A stretch of 64,000 nt of DNA from Apoderus coryli (GCA_911728435.2 OU452211.1:4340001-4404000); one strand, 5' to 3'. Shown: positions 38,337 through 50,011, counted from the first letter of the stretch. Made by a program: numbers and translations. Notes: generated by a model not told the origin, from the letters alone.

Positions 38337-38691
38337 CATCAGACCAACAAACCTCAGCCTCATGGTGGACGGCAGACAGCATAAATCCATCAGACACTGA
38401 CTTTTTCACATCACAACACTCAGTTCTTCAAACGCATCCTAGTTTAGACAACAACCAGATTAGATTCAGACCTACAAGTGGTGGAAATCGAGGTAGTAGT
38501 GGAGGGAAGAAAAGTAGCTTAGGTGGTCCAATGTTACATCACCATGACTATAGAGACTCGCCGACTGCTGAACTTAAGAAAAATCCGAATTTATCAACGC
38601 CTGATGAATGTGCTAGAGCATGTAGAGAAGGCGAACCACCTAGGATATGTTATTATCATTTTACTTTGGAATATTACACAGTCTTGGGAGC
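38337..38691 (+). CDS. Lac2: Laccase 2 exon 2: N-terminal Gly/Ser-rich and Cys-rich region
   Basis: This exon covers residues 44-162 (phase 1 in, phase 2 out). It encodes SDQQTSASWWTADSINPSD, a GNRGSSGGKKSSLGG stretch, HHHDY and the Cys-rich part CARACREGEPPRICYYHFTLEYYTVLGA that precedes the first cupredoxin. The donor is GC|GTACGT at 38692; reading on past it quickly loses homology (YVLIDYL). The Ala codon completes with the A of exon 3 and gives LGAACQVC, as in other laccase 2 proteins. The equivalent exon in gene 2 is only 124 bases and lacks the Gly/Ser-rich part. Confidence 0.95.
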
Positions 38692-39892
38692 GTACGTATT
38701 AATAGATTACCTTTGTAGAATTCGGAATACCAAAATTTATAGATAGAAAGATTAAAACAATACGATCTGAGAAATAAAAAAGTCGATTTTTAGCAGCTAG
38801 CCAAATTATAATGTCAGCATTATTATAAAATATTGTGAACGGGCTGAGCTTTTTACTATATTTGTTAACAAAATTACTGCGCCTCGAAATATTGCAAAGA
38901 TTGTAAGTATATTCATTTCATTTTTCTGGAAAACCAGCTGCTTCTGACATCCTACTTCTGGATTATAGAGAGTTTTCCCTTATTAACATGATTAAATTTG
39001 AGCTTTATACGTTACATTAAAGATCCTAAAGCCGTATTAGGTTCTTGATATAACATAGGATCTTCGTCTACTGAAATCCTTGGTGACGAATGAATAGTTT
39101 GCAGGAATTTGCTGGAATTTTCTGAAAATTCTTTTGCCTTTATTATTGAAAAATATCCCTTTAATTAACCATTAAAAATAACATGTAGTTTCAACATGAT
39201 AGGGCAAGAATAATGCGAGTTGTACACATGCAACCTTTGCATTGAACTAAATGTTGCAAGTGATTTATTAAAAAATGTTTTTAGTAAATACCAAAACAGT
39301 TTTTCCTTTTTTTATGGTAAAACAGCTAATTGCGGACAAGTAAACTGCGTTTACTAAACAAAAATTGTTTGTTTTGATGTCCCTATCACCTCTGAAAGTT
39401 TGGTGATATGTTTCTGGGACACCCTCTATATAACACATATAGAGATAGGGTGTTGTATGTAACACTCTATAGAATATACTCTTGGGTGTTAGTTCGATAA
39501 AGTCCCTTTTAGCTCCCTTTCTTACATACTATTCCAATCTTTATTTTGAAATTTTAAAATTCTTAACGTATTCGTGAAAGAAAAGACATGATTATGTTCA
39601 ATAAATATTCAGAAAACGTACATATATAATTGCTCATGTAACTATGTTTCCTTTTTTTCTGACAATTTATTTGGAAATAAAACAAATTATCGTTTGATGT
39701 GATGAATAATGAATGAAAAATACAAATTTAACCAAATTTTATAAATGAATGCAGAAAACTGGCGCTAATTCGTGCAGGAATGTTTCAATTACTATTGAAA
39801 TCAATCCGATAAGGATAAGGATGTTACATTTTGACTTCTCAGTTCATGAGCAGCAATTTTTCTATACATATTTACCATTTTTCATTTTCTAG
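38692..39892 (+). other. Lac2: Laccase 2 intron 2
   Basis: The intron runs from a GTACGT donor to a TTTTCTAG acceptor. It contains a near-palindromic stretch at 39419-39456 (ACACCCTCTATAT and ATATAGAGATAGGGTGT), which looks like two fused or solo transposon ends. No other element is recognised. Confidence 0.8.
39419..39456. repeat. Small hairpin of transposon-end type in intron 2
   Basis: ACACCCTCTATAT and ATATAGAGATAGGGTGT are inverted around AACAC, with a two-base bulge. The ACCCT..TATA form resembles the CACCCTGTATA ends of transposons elsewhere in this window (4091, 37051). It lies downstream of exon 2. Confidence 0.55.
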
Positions 39893-40177
39893 AGCATGCC
39901 AAGTATGTACTCCAAATGCAACAAACACAGTGTGGTCGCACTGCCAATGTGTCCTAGCTGACGGAGTCGAACGTGGTATCCTATCGGTGAACAGAATGTT
40001 ACCGGGACCGAGTATACAAGTTTGTGAAGGGGATAAAGTTGTTATTGATGTTGAAAATCATTTGGAAGGTATGGAGGTTACACTTCATTGGCACGGTATT
40101 TGGCAAAGAGGTTCACAGTATTATGATGGAGTGCCGTTTGTAACACAGTGTCCGATTCAGCAAGGAAATAGCTTCAG
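39893..40177 (+). CDS. Lac2: Laccase 2 exon 3: first cupredoxin, first copper motif
   Basis: This exon is 285 bases, phase 2 in and phase 2 out. It encodes ACQVCTPNATNTVWSHCQCVLADGVERG, then NRMLPGPSIQV and the copper motif LHWHGI (HWHG at residues 227-230, type 2/type 3 ligands), followed by QYYDGVPFVTQCPI. NAT at residue 170 is a glycosylation sequon. Its length is identical to the corresponding exon of gene 2 (56982-57266). Confidence 0.97.
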
Positions 40178-40864
40178 GTAAGCTTCTGGTTTAATGAAAG
40201 TGGATGATTTTATTGTGATATTTAGTGCAATTCGTTAGATTCTAACTAACTTAAGGGAACAATAATTGTATGGACTTATCTGTTATTTGTAACCACTCAA
40301 TGACCTACGTACAAATAGTTCTATGGTTTTAAAGATTTTAATCTATTTTCCAACCCTGTTTGAAATCTGCTTTTTGTATAAGCTGCGAGAAGAATGTTTA
40401 ATGGAGGGTTGTTATCAAAAATCTAAGTCAAGTTTGCAGATAAGAACCGTGAATTGATCCTGCAACTTTAATTTGATGGCATTTTACTGTCACTTCACAA
40501 ACATCTTGTAATTTGTGATTTATTTAATTACTTAATAGCAAATACACAATCCGAAACCAATGAGTCTATGGTTTATGAGATTATAACCTTGGTTTGCACC
40601 CAAAGTTTGACATCTCCTATTATTAATGTCTACTAAAAGTAGACTGATACATTTATATAAACAAGATATGCTTAACAAAACCCCCTTATCTCAAAGCTAA
40701 TTAATAAAGACTGATAGTTCCTTTTTCCGAGGTGTTTAGTCTTAAATCTCGCGTGATTTTTAGGGCTAAAGCCCGCCTGGCAGAACATTTACCCACGGGC
40801 AGAACGTTTAATTTGTTACGAGATATTAAAGAGTGACTTCAAACTCTCTTATGATCTTGTTTAG
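40178..40864 (+). other. Lac2: Laccase 2 intron 3
   Basis: The intron runs from a GTAAGC donor to a TTGTTTAG acceptor. It is AT-rich with no recognised element. Confidence 0.85.
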
Positions 40865-41091
40865 ATACCAATGGATCGCAGGTAATGCAGGAACACACTT
40901 CTGGCATGCACACACTGGTCTGCAAAAAATGGACGGTCTCTATGGCAGCATTGTCATAAGACAACCCCCATCCAAAGATCCAAATAGTCATTTATACGAT
41001 TTTGACTTAACTACCCATGTTATGATGATGTCCGACTGGATGCACGAAGATGCTGCTGAAAGATTCCCCGGACGACTGGCTGTTAACACAG
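40865..41091 (+). CDS. Lac2: Laccase 2 exon 4: second copper motif (HAH)
   Basis: This exon is 227 bases. The split Arg codon (AG|A) leads into YQWIAGNAGTHFWHAHTGLQ, with trinuclear copper ligands at H271 and H273. It is followed by MDGLYGSIVIRQPPS and YDFDLTTHVMMMSDWMHED. It ends in phase 1 at a CAG|GTACAA donor. Gene 2 has an exon of the same length and phase. Confidence 0.97.
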
Positions 41092-41146
41092 GTACAAAAT
41101 ATTTTTAGTTAAGTTATAACAAATCTATAAAAACTCTTAATTTTAG

Positions 41147-41398
41147 GGCAAGATCCTGAAAATCTCTTGATCAACGGTAAAGGTCAGTTCAGAGATCCAA
41201 ACACCGGTTTCATGACGAATACACCTCTAGAAGTGTTTACCATAACACCTGGCAGACGATACCGATTCCGAATGATTAATTCATTAGCATCAGTGTGTCC
41301 GTTACAGTTGACAATTCAAGGCCATGATCTCACTCTCATTGCTACAGATGGTGAACCAGTACATCCTGTTAGGGTCAACACAATTATATCATTCTCAG
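41147..41398 (+). CDS. Lac2: Laccase 2 exon 5: second cupredoxin, first part
   Basis: This exon is 252 bases and is preceded by a short 55-base intron. It encodes QDPENLLINGKGQFRD, then TPGRRYRFRMINS and GHDLTLIATDGEPVHPV, the conserved core of the second cupredoxin domain in insect laccases. It ends TTCTCAG|GTAAGT in phase 1. The equivalent exon in gene 2 is also 252 bases. Confidence 0.97.
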
Positions 41399-42653
41399 GT
41401 AAGTAGGAAAACAAGAGATGACACAGTTCATTCATTCTATACAAATCTTTCCCTGACTTTTTAAAATTTAAATATAAAATAAAATGTGGATTTTTTAACA
41501 TGCCTTTTGTACATACATACAATAATTGTAAATATTTATACACATATCTAGTAATATAAACAAATAAATAATATTGCAACAGCCACCGATTAACTATAGG
41601 ATAATAAAAATAGAAACATTGTAGGTATACATAGGCTGGTCTACATATTTGATAATACCCCGCCAAGATTCAAACAGTACAAGTAATTAAAGGTAATTAC
41701 TTATCGTTTTAATTTTCCTGTTGGTATAATGTCGTATTTCCTGTTTAAAGTGCAATATATTATAAATAATGTGGAATTGAACCGAAACGGAAAAGCAAAA
41801 AATTAAAGCATTATTATATGTATAATCTACATACGACTTTCTAATTTAATCTGGTTAATAATTAAAGACTTAGTCACCAATAGGTAAAAAATTATTAGAA
41901 TATGGTGTTTAATTCGGAAAAATGTAAACTTGTTTCGCATGAATTTTACATGCTTACTTTGTATTAGTGACTTTTACTTTTACATAATATGTATTTGCTA
42001 AAAAAGACATGCATATCTTTAGTATTACTACTTTTGATTTCAATAATTATTAATTGAAATAGTTTCTTCCAAATTTAACTCGAAAGCTCTGCACTTTGTG
42101 ACTACGAAACACCATTTTGCACTTAGATTTGAGATGTGAATCAAGCGCCTGTCCCTGCAGAGGCTACTAGAATGAGATTTAAGCAACATATTAGAGCCAG
42201 TTAGCTAACTCAGTGTTCTTAAAAAATGTAAATAAAGTTTAATTAATGGGCTAGGATATATTTACATACTTCTTAATAATATCTACTAAATAAAAAATAT
42301 TTTGTGAAACTGTCAATCAATTTAACTTCACCCTGCCTGTTAGCCAATCATAATATATACGTCTCACCTACCTGGTAAGGTATTATTAAAAGCTCTGCTT
42401 TTGGATTTATTTTATTTATATTTATCAAACATTTATTTAAATCTGGAACAGGTCTGTCTGTATATGTTTAACAAGAATTGTCTGTTCTTGACAGGGGTGT
42501 GCAACTATGTTTATACGAAGAACGACTGCCGGCCGTGAGGTGGTCCTATGTCGTTGTATATTGGGTATATGCCACAGTGGCAACGTTTCCTCCAAAATAC
42601 TTCTGGGCATAATATAAATCTATGTAACTATTGTTAATTTATTTTGTTAATAG
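41399..42653 (+). other. Lac2: Laccase 2 intron 5
   Basis: AT-rich intron of 1.25 kb. A GC-richer patch at about 42480-42560 may be an old repeat but is not recognised. The 116-codon minus-strand frame at 41316-41666 mostly covers intron and the antisense of exon 5 and is not a gene. Confidence 0.8.
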
Positions 42654-42838
42654 GAGAACGTTACGATTTCGTTATCAACGCTGACCAAACTCCAGATGCC
42701 TATTGGATCCAAGTGAGAGGACTAGGTGAGTGCGGTATCAAGCGAGTCCAACAATTAGGAGTGCTAAGATATGCCAGAGGACCATACCAACCCACCAGTC
42801 AAGCACCAACATACGATTTTGGTATACCCCAGGGTGTG
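42654..42838 (+). CDS. Lac2: Laccase 2 exon 6: last common exon
   Basis: This exon is 185 bases. It encodes ERYDFVINADQTPDAYWIQV, then GLGECGIKRVQQLGVLRY and ends in PQGV at a codon boundary (phase 0) with a strong GTG|GTGAGT donor. From here the transcript must choose exon 7A (2.0 kb on) or 7B (6.7 kb on). Both begin GTN CTA AAT CC in phase 0. Gene 2's exon 6 is also 185 bases. Confidence 0.96.
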
Positions 42839-44885
42839 GTGAGTACAGCAAAAAATGATTAATAATAAACAACTGTATATAAACGGAAATTGTAAAGACT
42901 TATTAGAAATATAATTAGGAATACAAGAATGCTTTAAGATCTGCTATTGATTAGTTTGTATATATGCAAAACTATGTACAGAATTTATCTAATATTATAC
43001 CCTCTGTCTAGTATTAGTACTTCGTGAATCACACTTGTTAGAATTATAAACATAATAAAAAAAATGTGAACAATGAAACTGAACTCCTTCAGTTTCCGAG
43101 AATCATGACGTTTTACGAGTACCTTTTAAAGTTTACCTTGATTCAAATTTTAGAAACGTTTCTTATATGATGGATGATTAATTTCCCAGCATATCGACTC
43201 TTTCATATTATAAGCTTATGAAAAGTTGAAACATTGGTAGTTTTTTTTACCGATCAACGATAATGTTTGGGGACTGTGGAAAGCGAATATTGAAGCAACT
43301 CGGTAAACTCCTTAGAGTTAGAGATACATTTTTTGTACGACCGACCGATTATGCATAAAACATTTCATATAAATCAATCTTCTTGATTAATTGCTGTATT
43401 TTTTGCTCAATTGTCTTCAATGCCATTAGCAAACAAAGCGTGTTAGATTAGAACAATCCTGACCATAGTTTTATGTAGATATGGTTGCAAATTTGTGAGA
43501 TACAAATCAGATAAAAAATTATTCTGTTATTTGTGTAAATAATTCGAGGATCATTTTTTTGGTGTAAACCGATTTCGCATCGCATCCAGCATTAGTTCAA
43601 GGTCAACCAATATTGACTAGTCCTCAATTACATTTCACATCTCTACCATTGTCGTTTGTATGCTCACACTGCTTTGTTTGTCACCACGTTAATCAATTTA
43701 AGCACAAAAAAGTTCTTATTAAGTACTGAAGTTCACCAGAAACTTGGTCAAGTTTATGGCAAAGGTGTAATGGATGATGGGAATGTGCGGAAAGGGTATA
43801 GGCATTTTAATAAAGCGAGGAAAAACGCCCCAGATGAAGAAGGATGTGGGCGGTCTACTGTAGTGACTAAAGGTTTGACGCGAAACGTCAGGAATCAAGA
43901 AATTCTGCAACACAGGCGTTTTATTATCGACGTGTTTCGTCAGAAATTCCGACAAACTTGACTACATGTGTGCGAGATGAATAATGGATGGGAATTGTGA
44001 CCGGTGATGGAGTGTGAATTGCAGACTATCAATCCAGTCAGTGGCATCATTAAAACTCCCCAACAAGAAACGACAATTCAAGGTAGAAACTTGAACACAA
44101 CAAATCGTGTTAACCGGAAAGGCAATCCTCGGATAGACTTCTCGCGAAGAGGAACCACTCTCGCCAAGAGGAACGACAGTAAATCCAAAGCCTAACATGA
44201 TATTAGAATGTTAGAATTTTATTTTGTTTTACCTCTATTTCTTTGTGAAGAGCTAACTGTGATGCCAGTGCAGTGTACTTGCTCCATTTTACTCACGTCG
44301 TTATTGCAGACAAGCTTTACGAGACTGGCGCGGCGTTGCAATTTAGTGAACGGATATTGGTTTATAATAAGGAATAGTGGTATATTGTTGTCGTTTTCAT
44401 TCACTTATAATTGAATTTGAATAATTTTGTAAATTTGATAAAGAATAAATGTTGTTATTACGTTCTCTTACTCTCATAAAGACAAACGTGGTAAGCAATC
44501 TAAACTGTCTGGTCGTACAAAAAACACCTAACTCAGTTTATCTAAAAATTAATAATTGCTTTTGCACAAGATATGTTACCAATCAAAACTGGATATTTCA
44601 ACAAATTCCCATTTGTGTTCAGCTCAATCAATAGAGTTGACGAAATAGGCTATAACGATATAAACTTGATAATTTGACGATAACTTTACAAATCATTTCC
44701 TGAAACTAAACTGCCTTTAAAATTTGCAACTGTAAAATTTTAATAGTTATATAAATATATCGATATAATTTAAAGTGTTCAACCTGTATATACAACTTTA
44801 TTAGAGCTTTATAAATTAGTTTTGAAAAAAATAGGTATTATAGATGTATGTTTGTACAGTGTAAATATTTACCCCATTTAAACAG
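42839..44885 (+). other. Lac2: Intron between common exon 6 and cassette A
   Basis: This 2 kb intron holds a decayed mariner transposase (about 43700-44150). It ends in CCCCATTTAAACAG before exon 7A. It is the stretch where any signal favouring or blocking cassette A could lie. I see no obvious regulatory motif. Confidence 0.75.
43700..44150 (+). mobile_element. Decayed mariner transposase fragment
   Basis: The frame 43656-43961 contains STEVHQKLGQVYGKGVMDDGNVRKGYRHFNKAR and GCGRSTVVTKGLTRNV. This is the HTH portion of a mariner transposase (VHxKL..VYG....NVRKW.R.F..GR, then GRPSVVTD). Downstream pieces resembling QSVASLKLPNKKRQFKVET (44027-44095) are in another frame. There are many stops and no catalytic triad. 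The ends are not defined. Confidence 0.7.
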
Positions 44886-45081
44886 GTACTAAATCCATTG
44901 GACGCACGATGTAACATAACACGAACAGATGCTGTGTGTGTGAATCAATTGAAAAATGCTCAAGTTATTGACAAAAGCATTTTAACACCCACACCTGATG
45001 TCAAGATATTTTTACCGTTCCGGTTCCATGTTTACACTCCTGAGGATCTCTTCAATCCAAACACTTACAACAGACACTTGG
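44886..45081 (+). CDS. Lac2: Laccase 2 exon 7A (cassette A, first exon)
   Basis: This exon is 196 bases. It encodes VLNPLDARCNITRTDAVCV, then QLKNAQVIDK and PDVKIFLPFRFHVYTPEDLF. It enters in phase 0 and leaves in phase 1 (G|GTAAGA). The length and phases equal those of exon 7B. CNIT is a glycosylation sequon absent from 7B. Confidence 0.95.
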
Positions 45082-45385
45082 GTAAGAAAATGAGATTATC
45101 CAAAGACACAGAAAAACAAATTATATATTATCTTTTGCTCAATGTGGTGCAAATTTAGTGGAACCTTGACACAGTAGTCATAATGTAAAACCAAAACCGA
45201 AACAAATGCTTGACGCACACAGAGGTTTGAGCTCTTGAAGGATAAGATATAAAGCTCATCGTAAAGCTGTTTAACAGTGCGCAGATAATGTTTGACAAAA
45301 CCCTTTTCAATTTGAGCACCACATTGAGGCGAATACAGTTGTAAATGTCTAACTTGACATTAACAAACTTTATGTTATGATTTAG
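45082..45385 (+). other. Lac2: Intron 7A-8A
   Basis: Intron of 304 bases with a GTAAGA donor and a TGATTTAG acceptor. No element was seen. The minus-strand frame covering most of it has no family resemblance. Confidence 0.85.
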
Positions 45386-45598
45386 TGGCACCAAATGGAG
45401 ATCACGTAATTAGTTTAGTGGATGAAATCTCATATCTATCACCACCAGCTCCACTAACCTCGCAATACGACGATGTTGATCCTAACCAGTTTTGTAATGG
45501 AGACAACAAACCACCAAATTGTGGTCAAAATTGTATGTGTACCCATAAAGTTGATATACCTCTGAATGCTGTCGTCGAAGTAGTTCTTGTAGACGAAG
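45386..45598 (+). CDS. Lac2: Laccase 2 exon 8A
   Basis: This exon is 213 bases, phase 1 in and out. It encodes VAPNGDHVISLVDEISYLSPP, then FCNGDNKPPNCGQNCMCTHKVDIP and AVVEVVLVDE, the start of the third cupredoxin. Four cysteines are clustered in the NCGQNCMC segment. It ends GACGAAG|GTAAGG. The equivalent B exon has the same length. Confidence 0.96.
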
Positions 45599-45661
45599 GT
45601 AAGGCATCGCCAAATGTTCAAAAGTTTCATGTTTTGTAACAAAACAAAATTGCATTTTCAG

Positions 45662-46053
45662 TTCAACAGCCAAATCTCTCTCATCCTTTCCACTTGCACG
45701 GTTACGCTTTTACCGTAGTAGGAATGGGAAGATCACCAGATCAGAATGTGAAGAAAATCAACTTGAAACATGCCTTAGATCTTGATAGACAAGGTCTGCT
45801 CCATCGTCAGTTTAATTTACCACCCGGTAAAGATACAATTGCAGTACCGAATAACGGTTACGTAATTCTGCGATTCAGGGCAAACAACCCAGGATTTTGG
45901 TTGTTCCATTGCCACTTTTTGTTCCACATCGTTATCGGTATGAACTTGATCCTTCAAGTTGGTAGTTTATCAGATTTACCGCCTGTGCCGGTGGGTTTTC
46001 CAACGTGCGGTGATCACAAACCTGAAATCTCATTAGATGTTTCGAGTGTCTGA
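45662..46053 (+). CDS. Lac2: Laccase 2 exon 9A: terminal exon of isoform A
   Basis: This exon is 392 bases and ends in TGA. It encodes LSHPFHLHGYAF (H622, H625, H627), then NLKHALDLDRQGLLHRQF and [19 protein letters not shown] (H697, C698, H699, H703, axial M708). It ends with DLPPVPVGFPTCGDHKPE and a short tail. All type 1, 2 and 3 ligands of the C-terminal domain are present. Cassette B splits this region over two exons; A and gene 2 do not. Confidence 0.97.
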
Positions 46054-49000
46054 GATGAGTCTTTAGTTTAGAAGATAATATTTTACGTAAAAGTATTTAA
46101 AACTCATATGGCTTGAGCGTGGGGTAAATTTTGTTTAGTCAATGGTGGCTGCAGGTAAATTATTATTATTTTTTTGTACATTTTAAAGCTTCGTATGCTC
46201 AAATTTACCTCACTATTGTGTAAATTACTGCTAAAGTTACCTATTTACCAAATTTAGTAGTTTATTGTAATATTTGTATATTTTTTTAATATAATAGTGT
46301 GCAGGGTATTCGAAATTTTCATTTTACTGGATTCTACATAATTATTTAGTTTATTTATTTCATCAATTTTGTAGGAGCAATTATTGTCTAATTTTGAACA
46401 TCAAAAGATTTATAAAAATGCACGAAAGAAATAATTAGTCTTAATTTTTGAATTCTATCCTTGGTAACGAATCATTTGCAGATATTAGCAACGCTCCTAA
46501 GTAAGACTGTTCTAATTAAAATGAAGTTCTGTACTTCTAAATGATGTTGTCTGAAGTAGTGTGTGTATTCATCGACCAGATGATCATAGATCTTCTGCAA
46601 TGCCAAGTAGGACTAAGAAAAATATTCAATTAAGGATTTATGAGATTGTTACAAATTAGAAAGTCAGCAGTCTTCTTTTTCCATATTTCAATCCAGAAAT
46701 TTGCTGTCTGAAATTGCAAAGTCTTCATATGAGTCTCTAAGACATATCTAGAAAACAAAACTTCTGAAATATTTCGTAAAGATTGTATAAATACAAATCG
46801 CGAAACGTTAAAAATGAAGCTAACTATATAACGATACAAAAATGGGAAAATTTATCCTTAGGATCCACATATTGGTACATTTATTCCTGAAAAGTTTTTT
46901 TGAGGCTCTATTTTAGCTCATATTTTTAAATTTGTGAGCTTTCTTTTAGATTTGTTGTTAGAAGGTTTCCAGAACATTTGATCCTTATGATTTCACCCAG
47001 TAATATTTAATAGTTATACTAGTGAAGACATTATTGTAAAAAAATACAAGTTGAGGACGTACATTTTTAAGATAACGTAACTTAACATATTTCCTATGTT
47101 TCTTTCGAGAGTTTTTTTTTTAAATAAGTATAATCGATGACAAATTTATCATAAAAATCCAGCTCATATATTTTTTAAATTTCATTAAAATAAATTAATT
47201 CGGTTATCATAAATTTTTAGTTTTTTAAATAATGTACATACAACGTTGTTCTGTATTATTTGGCAACATGATGATGATGAAATATTTCAATATCCTGACA
47301 TGTATTATGAATCTTCGTTACCATTGCAAAATTTTGTATAATTTATATATTGTTTAGTTATTTATATACATAAAATAAAATGGTTGTTCTTTTGCCATAT
47401 AACTAAGGTAAGTATTAGTAAGTTCTACCTCTGCGGTTTCTGTAAAAAAAATTCTTTTACGGTGCTTGTAATTATTGTAAAAATTTCTTTGCACAGTTTC
47501 AATTTTTTTTTTATTATAAAATTATTTAATTTGTTTTGAGTTTTGTAAATATTTCTAATTAAAAAAATCTTTGAACATCTGCTGTATATTTAGAAATAAT
47601 AGCCAACATAGTAAAGCAAATATTAAGACTTAATTCTTGGAAAGAATTATTCTAGTTCTGTAAAAACTCCTTCTCCCTAGTCTTTAGATCAACAACTTGA
47701 ATAAATATAAAATATATATTTTTTTAATTTTATATTTCAAAGTTACTGTTAAATAATGTAATTATTATTTTATTTTTATTGTAATATATTTATATATAAT
47801 GTAAAAACTGTACATTTTTTGGTTTTTGATTTAATTTTAAGGGTATATTTTTTATCAATGTTAATAAATTCAAAAAGGCAACCAAAAAATTATACATTTT
47901 GAAAAAACAATTCGAGGCTAATCGCTGTTTTGCAAAGCCATATCTGCATTAAACGGAATAGGATTGTAGTCGATTTAAAATGTGGAAGAAAAAGCGATAA
48001 GCACCATGAAGAACTTTCATCATTATATCGAAGAACTATCTGCCTATCAATCAAATCACAGGCAGGTGAGTGAAAATTGGTGACATTTCGCGAAGAAGGA
48101 TCATTTCAGATCCAATATCCCTACGAAATTGACAAGTGCCTCATATTTTATGACGTTTGTTGATAACAACCATAGACATACAACGAAAAAAGAGACTGCT
48201 CGCTTCTGTATTAAAAACTGAGAACAGCATGACGTTATCAGCACTAGTGGCGACGCTAGCACTGTACGGAATGAACTATCAGCACCTGGCGGGAAATTTA
48301 AATGTATCAAAATTGTTGATTGGGTAATAAAAGGTTTTCTAATAAGAGGTGTTTTGAATAGCCCGCTATTTCGGTATATGTCACTTTTGGAGCTGTCATT
48401 TTTTGACATTTGACAAGTAGAAACTACGGCATTAATAAAAATGGAACGATACACGCTTCAACAACGTATTGAAATTATTAAAATTCACTATAAAAGTGGT
48501 GAAAATTTGGCAGAGACGGTTCGTGAAACTCGAACATTCTTGGGTCGTCGGACCGCAATACAGAAATTGGTGGGAAAATTCGAGCTGTTGGGACAAGTTA
48601 GTGATGGGAAGAATAAAACCCATGCACCTGGCTCAAGAACACGCGAGAATATTGCTGCTGTAGCCGTAAGTGTTGAAGAAAACCCAGGTTTGTCCATTCC
48701 AGATGATTAATGATTTTTTATGAACGGAATTCGATGGTATTGATCTGGACAACGTTTACTTTCAACAAGACGGCTCTACGTACCACACAAGCAACGAAAC
48801 CATTGATCTTTTACGGGAAAAGTTTCTTGCGAACACCTTGCGACTTCTTCCTTTGGCACCACGTGAAATAAAAGGTCTACGCTAACAGCCCAGCGTCGAT
48901 TCAAGACCTCAAAGATGGAATTCGTAAGGCTATCGAGGACATAGGGCAGCCAATTTGGGATTTGGTTATGGAAAATTTCATGAAAAGGATATGGTCCTGT

Positions 49001-49488
49001 AGGCGTGGTCCTGGCGATCATTTATCTCAAAAAATGGAATTAACACCTCTTATTGGAAAACGCTTTATATTTTGAATTACGAATTACAATTCGCCACTTT
49101 GTGAATCATCTGATCTTACAATTCCGTATCGAGCATGTAAAAAAAAAAGAGAACCCGAATACTATTACTCCATCTCTCTGGAAAACCGTACGGAATTCGC
49201 CATCCATTTTCTACGTATTACTCGAACAGTCTCTTTGTTACCGTGGTTTCGGTTGTTAGAAAATGACTTTATAGCTGAAAATAATAGTATATAGTGGATG
49301 TAGATAAGGTATGTATAACCTTTACTTTAATTTGATCTAGGTTTATTTCTTTAACACTGAAATTGTACAAAATGAGCACAAAACATTATTGTAAACTTGC
49401 TTGCGAATATATTGTGTAAAAAAGCTAAATAAAAACAACCCTCTTTAGTGTATTTAAAACATTAAATATAAATTTTACATCCATTCAG
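46054..49488 (+). other. Lac2: Cassette A 3' UTR and spacer to cassette B
   Basis: For isoform A this begins as 3' UTR; for isoform B it is intron. AATAAA hexamers lie at 47189-47194 and 47374-47379 and could end the A transcript. I could not decide between them. The only mobile element recognised is the mariner-type copy at 48330-49066. The rest is AT-rich. Confidence 0.6.
48330..49066 (+). mobile_element. Mariner-like element with terminal repeats and internal deletion
   Basis: Terminal inverted repeats at about 48330-48357 (TTCTAATAAGAGGTGTT) and 49036-49066 (AACACCTCTTATTGGAAAA) are flanked by TA. The + strand carries an 89-codon frame starting MERYTLQQRIEIIKIHYKSG with an HTH (ETVRETRTFLGRR) and a conserved GSRTRENIAAV segment. 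After a deletion it continues with a DDE piece containing YFQQDGSTYHTS and a LREKFLANTLR segment (48750-48850), and a C-terminal LKDGIRKAIEDIGQP. This is a family common in insects. It is non-autonomous because the middle of the transposase is missing. It lies between cassettes A and B. Confidence 0.85.
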
Positions 49489-49684
49489 GTTCTAAATCCT
49501 CTGGATGCCATATGTAATAAACCTAGACGAGATGCCATATGCGTTAGTCAACTTAAAAATGCGAAAAAAGTCGATGAAGCAATTTTACAGGAACGACCAG
49601 ATGTGAAGATATTTTTACCATTTAGGTTTTTGATATTCAAGCCCAAAGACTTATTCAAACCTCATAACTACCAAAGATTTTTAG
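49489..49684 (+). CDS. Lac2: Laccase 2 exon 7B (cassette B, first exon)
   Basis: This exon is 196 bases, identical in length and phase to 7A. It encodes VLNPLDAICNKPRRDAICVS, then QLKNAKKVDE and RPDVKIFLPFRFLIFKPKDLF. The acceptor is CATTCAG and the donor TTTTTAG|GTAAGT. The parallel structure shows a tandem duplication of the cassette rather than independent exons. Confidence 0.95.
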
Positions 49685-49742
49685 GTAAGTTTTAACAGGT
49701 CAATTTTTTTTAGTAGTTTAAATAATTTATTATTTATTTTAG

Positions 49743-49955
49743 CCGCACCCGGAGGGGATCATCTGATCAGTTTGATTGACGAAATCTCCTTTAAATTCCC
49801 GCCAGCGCCACCGCTGTCACAAATCGAGGATATTCCACCAGAATCGTTTTGTAACGGAGACAATAGACCGCCCGATTGTGGGGCAAATTGTCAATGTACC
49901 CATACGATTGACATACCGAAAAATGCCATAGTAGAAGTAGTATTAGTAGACGAAG
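49743..49955 (+). CDS. Lac2: Laccase 2 exon 8B
   Basis: This exon is 213 bases and follows a 58-base intron. It encodes APGGDHLISLIDEISFKFPP, then FCNGDNRPPDCGANCQCTHTIDIP and AIVEVVLVDE. The clustered cysteines are the same as in 8A. It ends GACGAAG|GTAAAA in phase 1. Confidence 0.95.
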
Positions 49956-50011
49956 GTAAAAATCAGTGTTATCAAATCAAGACTTTGCTAAACTAATAAT
50001 TGAAATTCCAG

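Noticed and set aside
38692..38746. Reading through the exon 2 donor (YVLIDYLCRI)
   Set aside because: Splicing at GC|GTACGT restores the conserved LGAACQVC junction; the read-through has no homology.
41316..41666. 116-codon minus-strand frame
   Set aside because: It overlaps laccase 2 exon 5 antisense and AT-rich intron, with a low-complexity tyrosine-rich translation.
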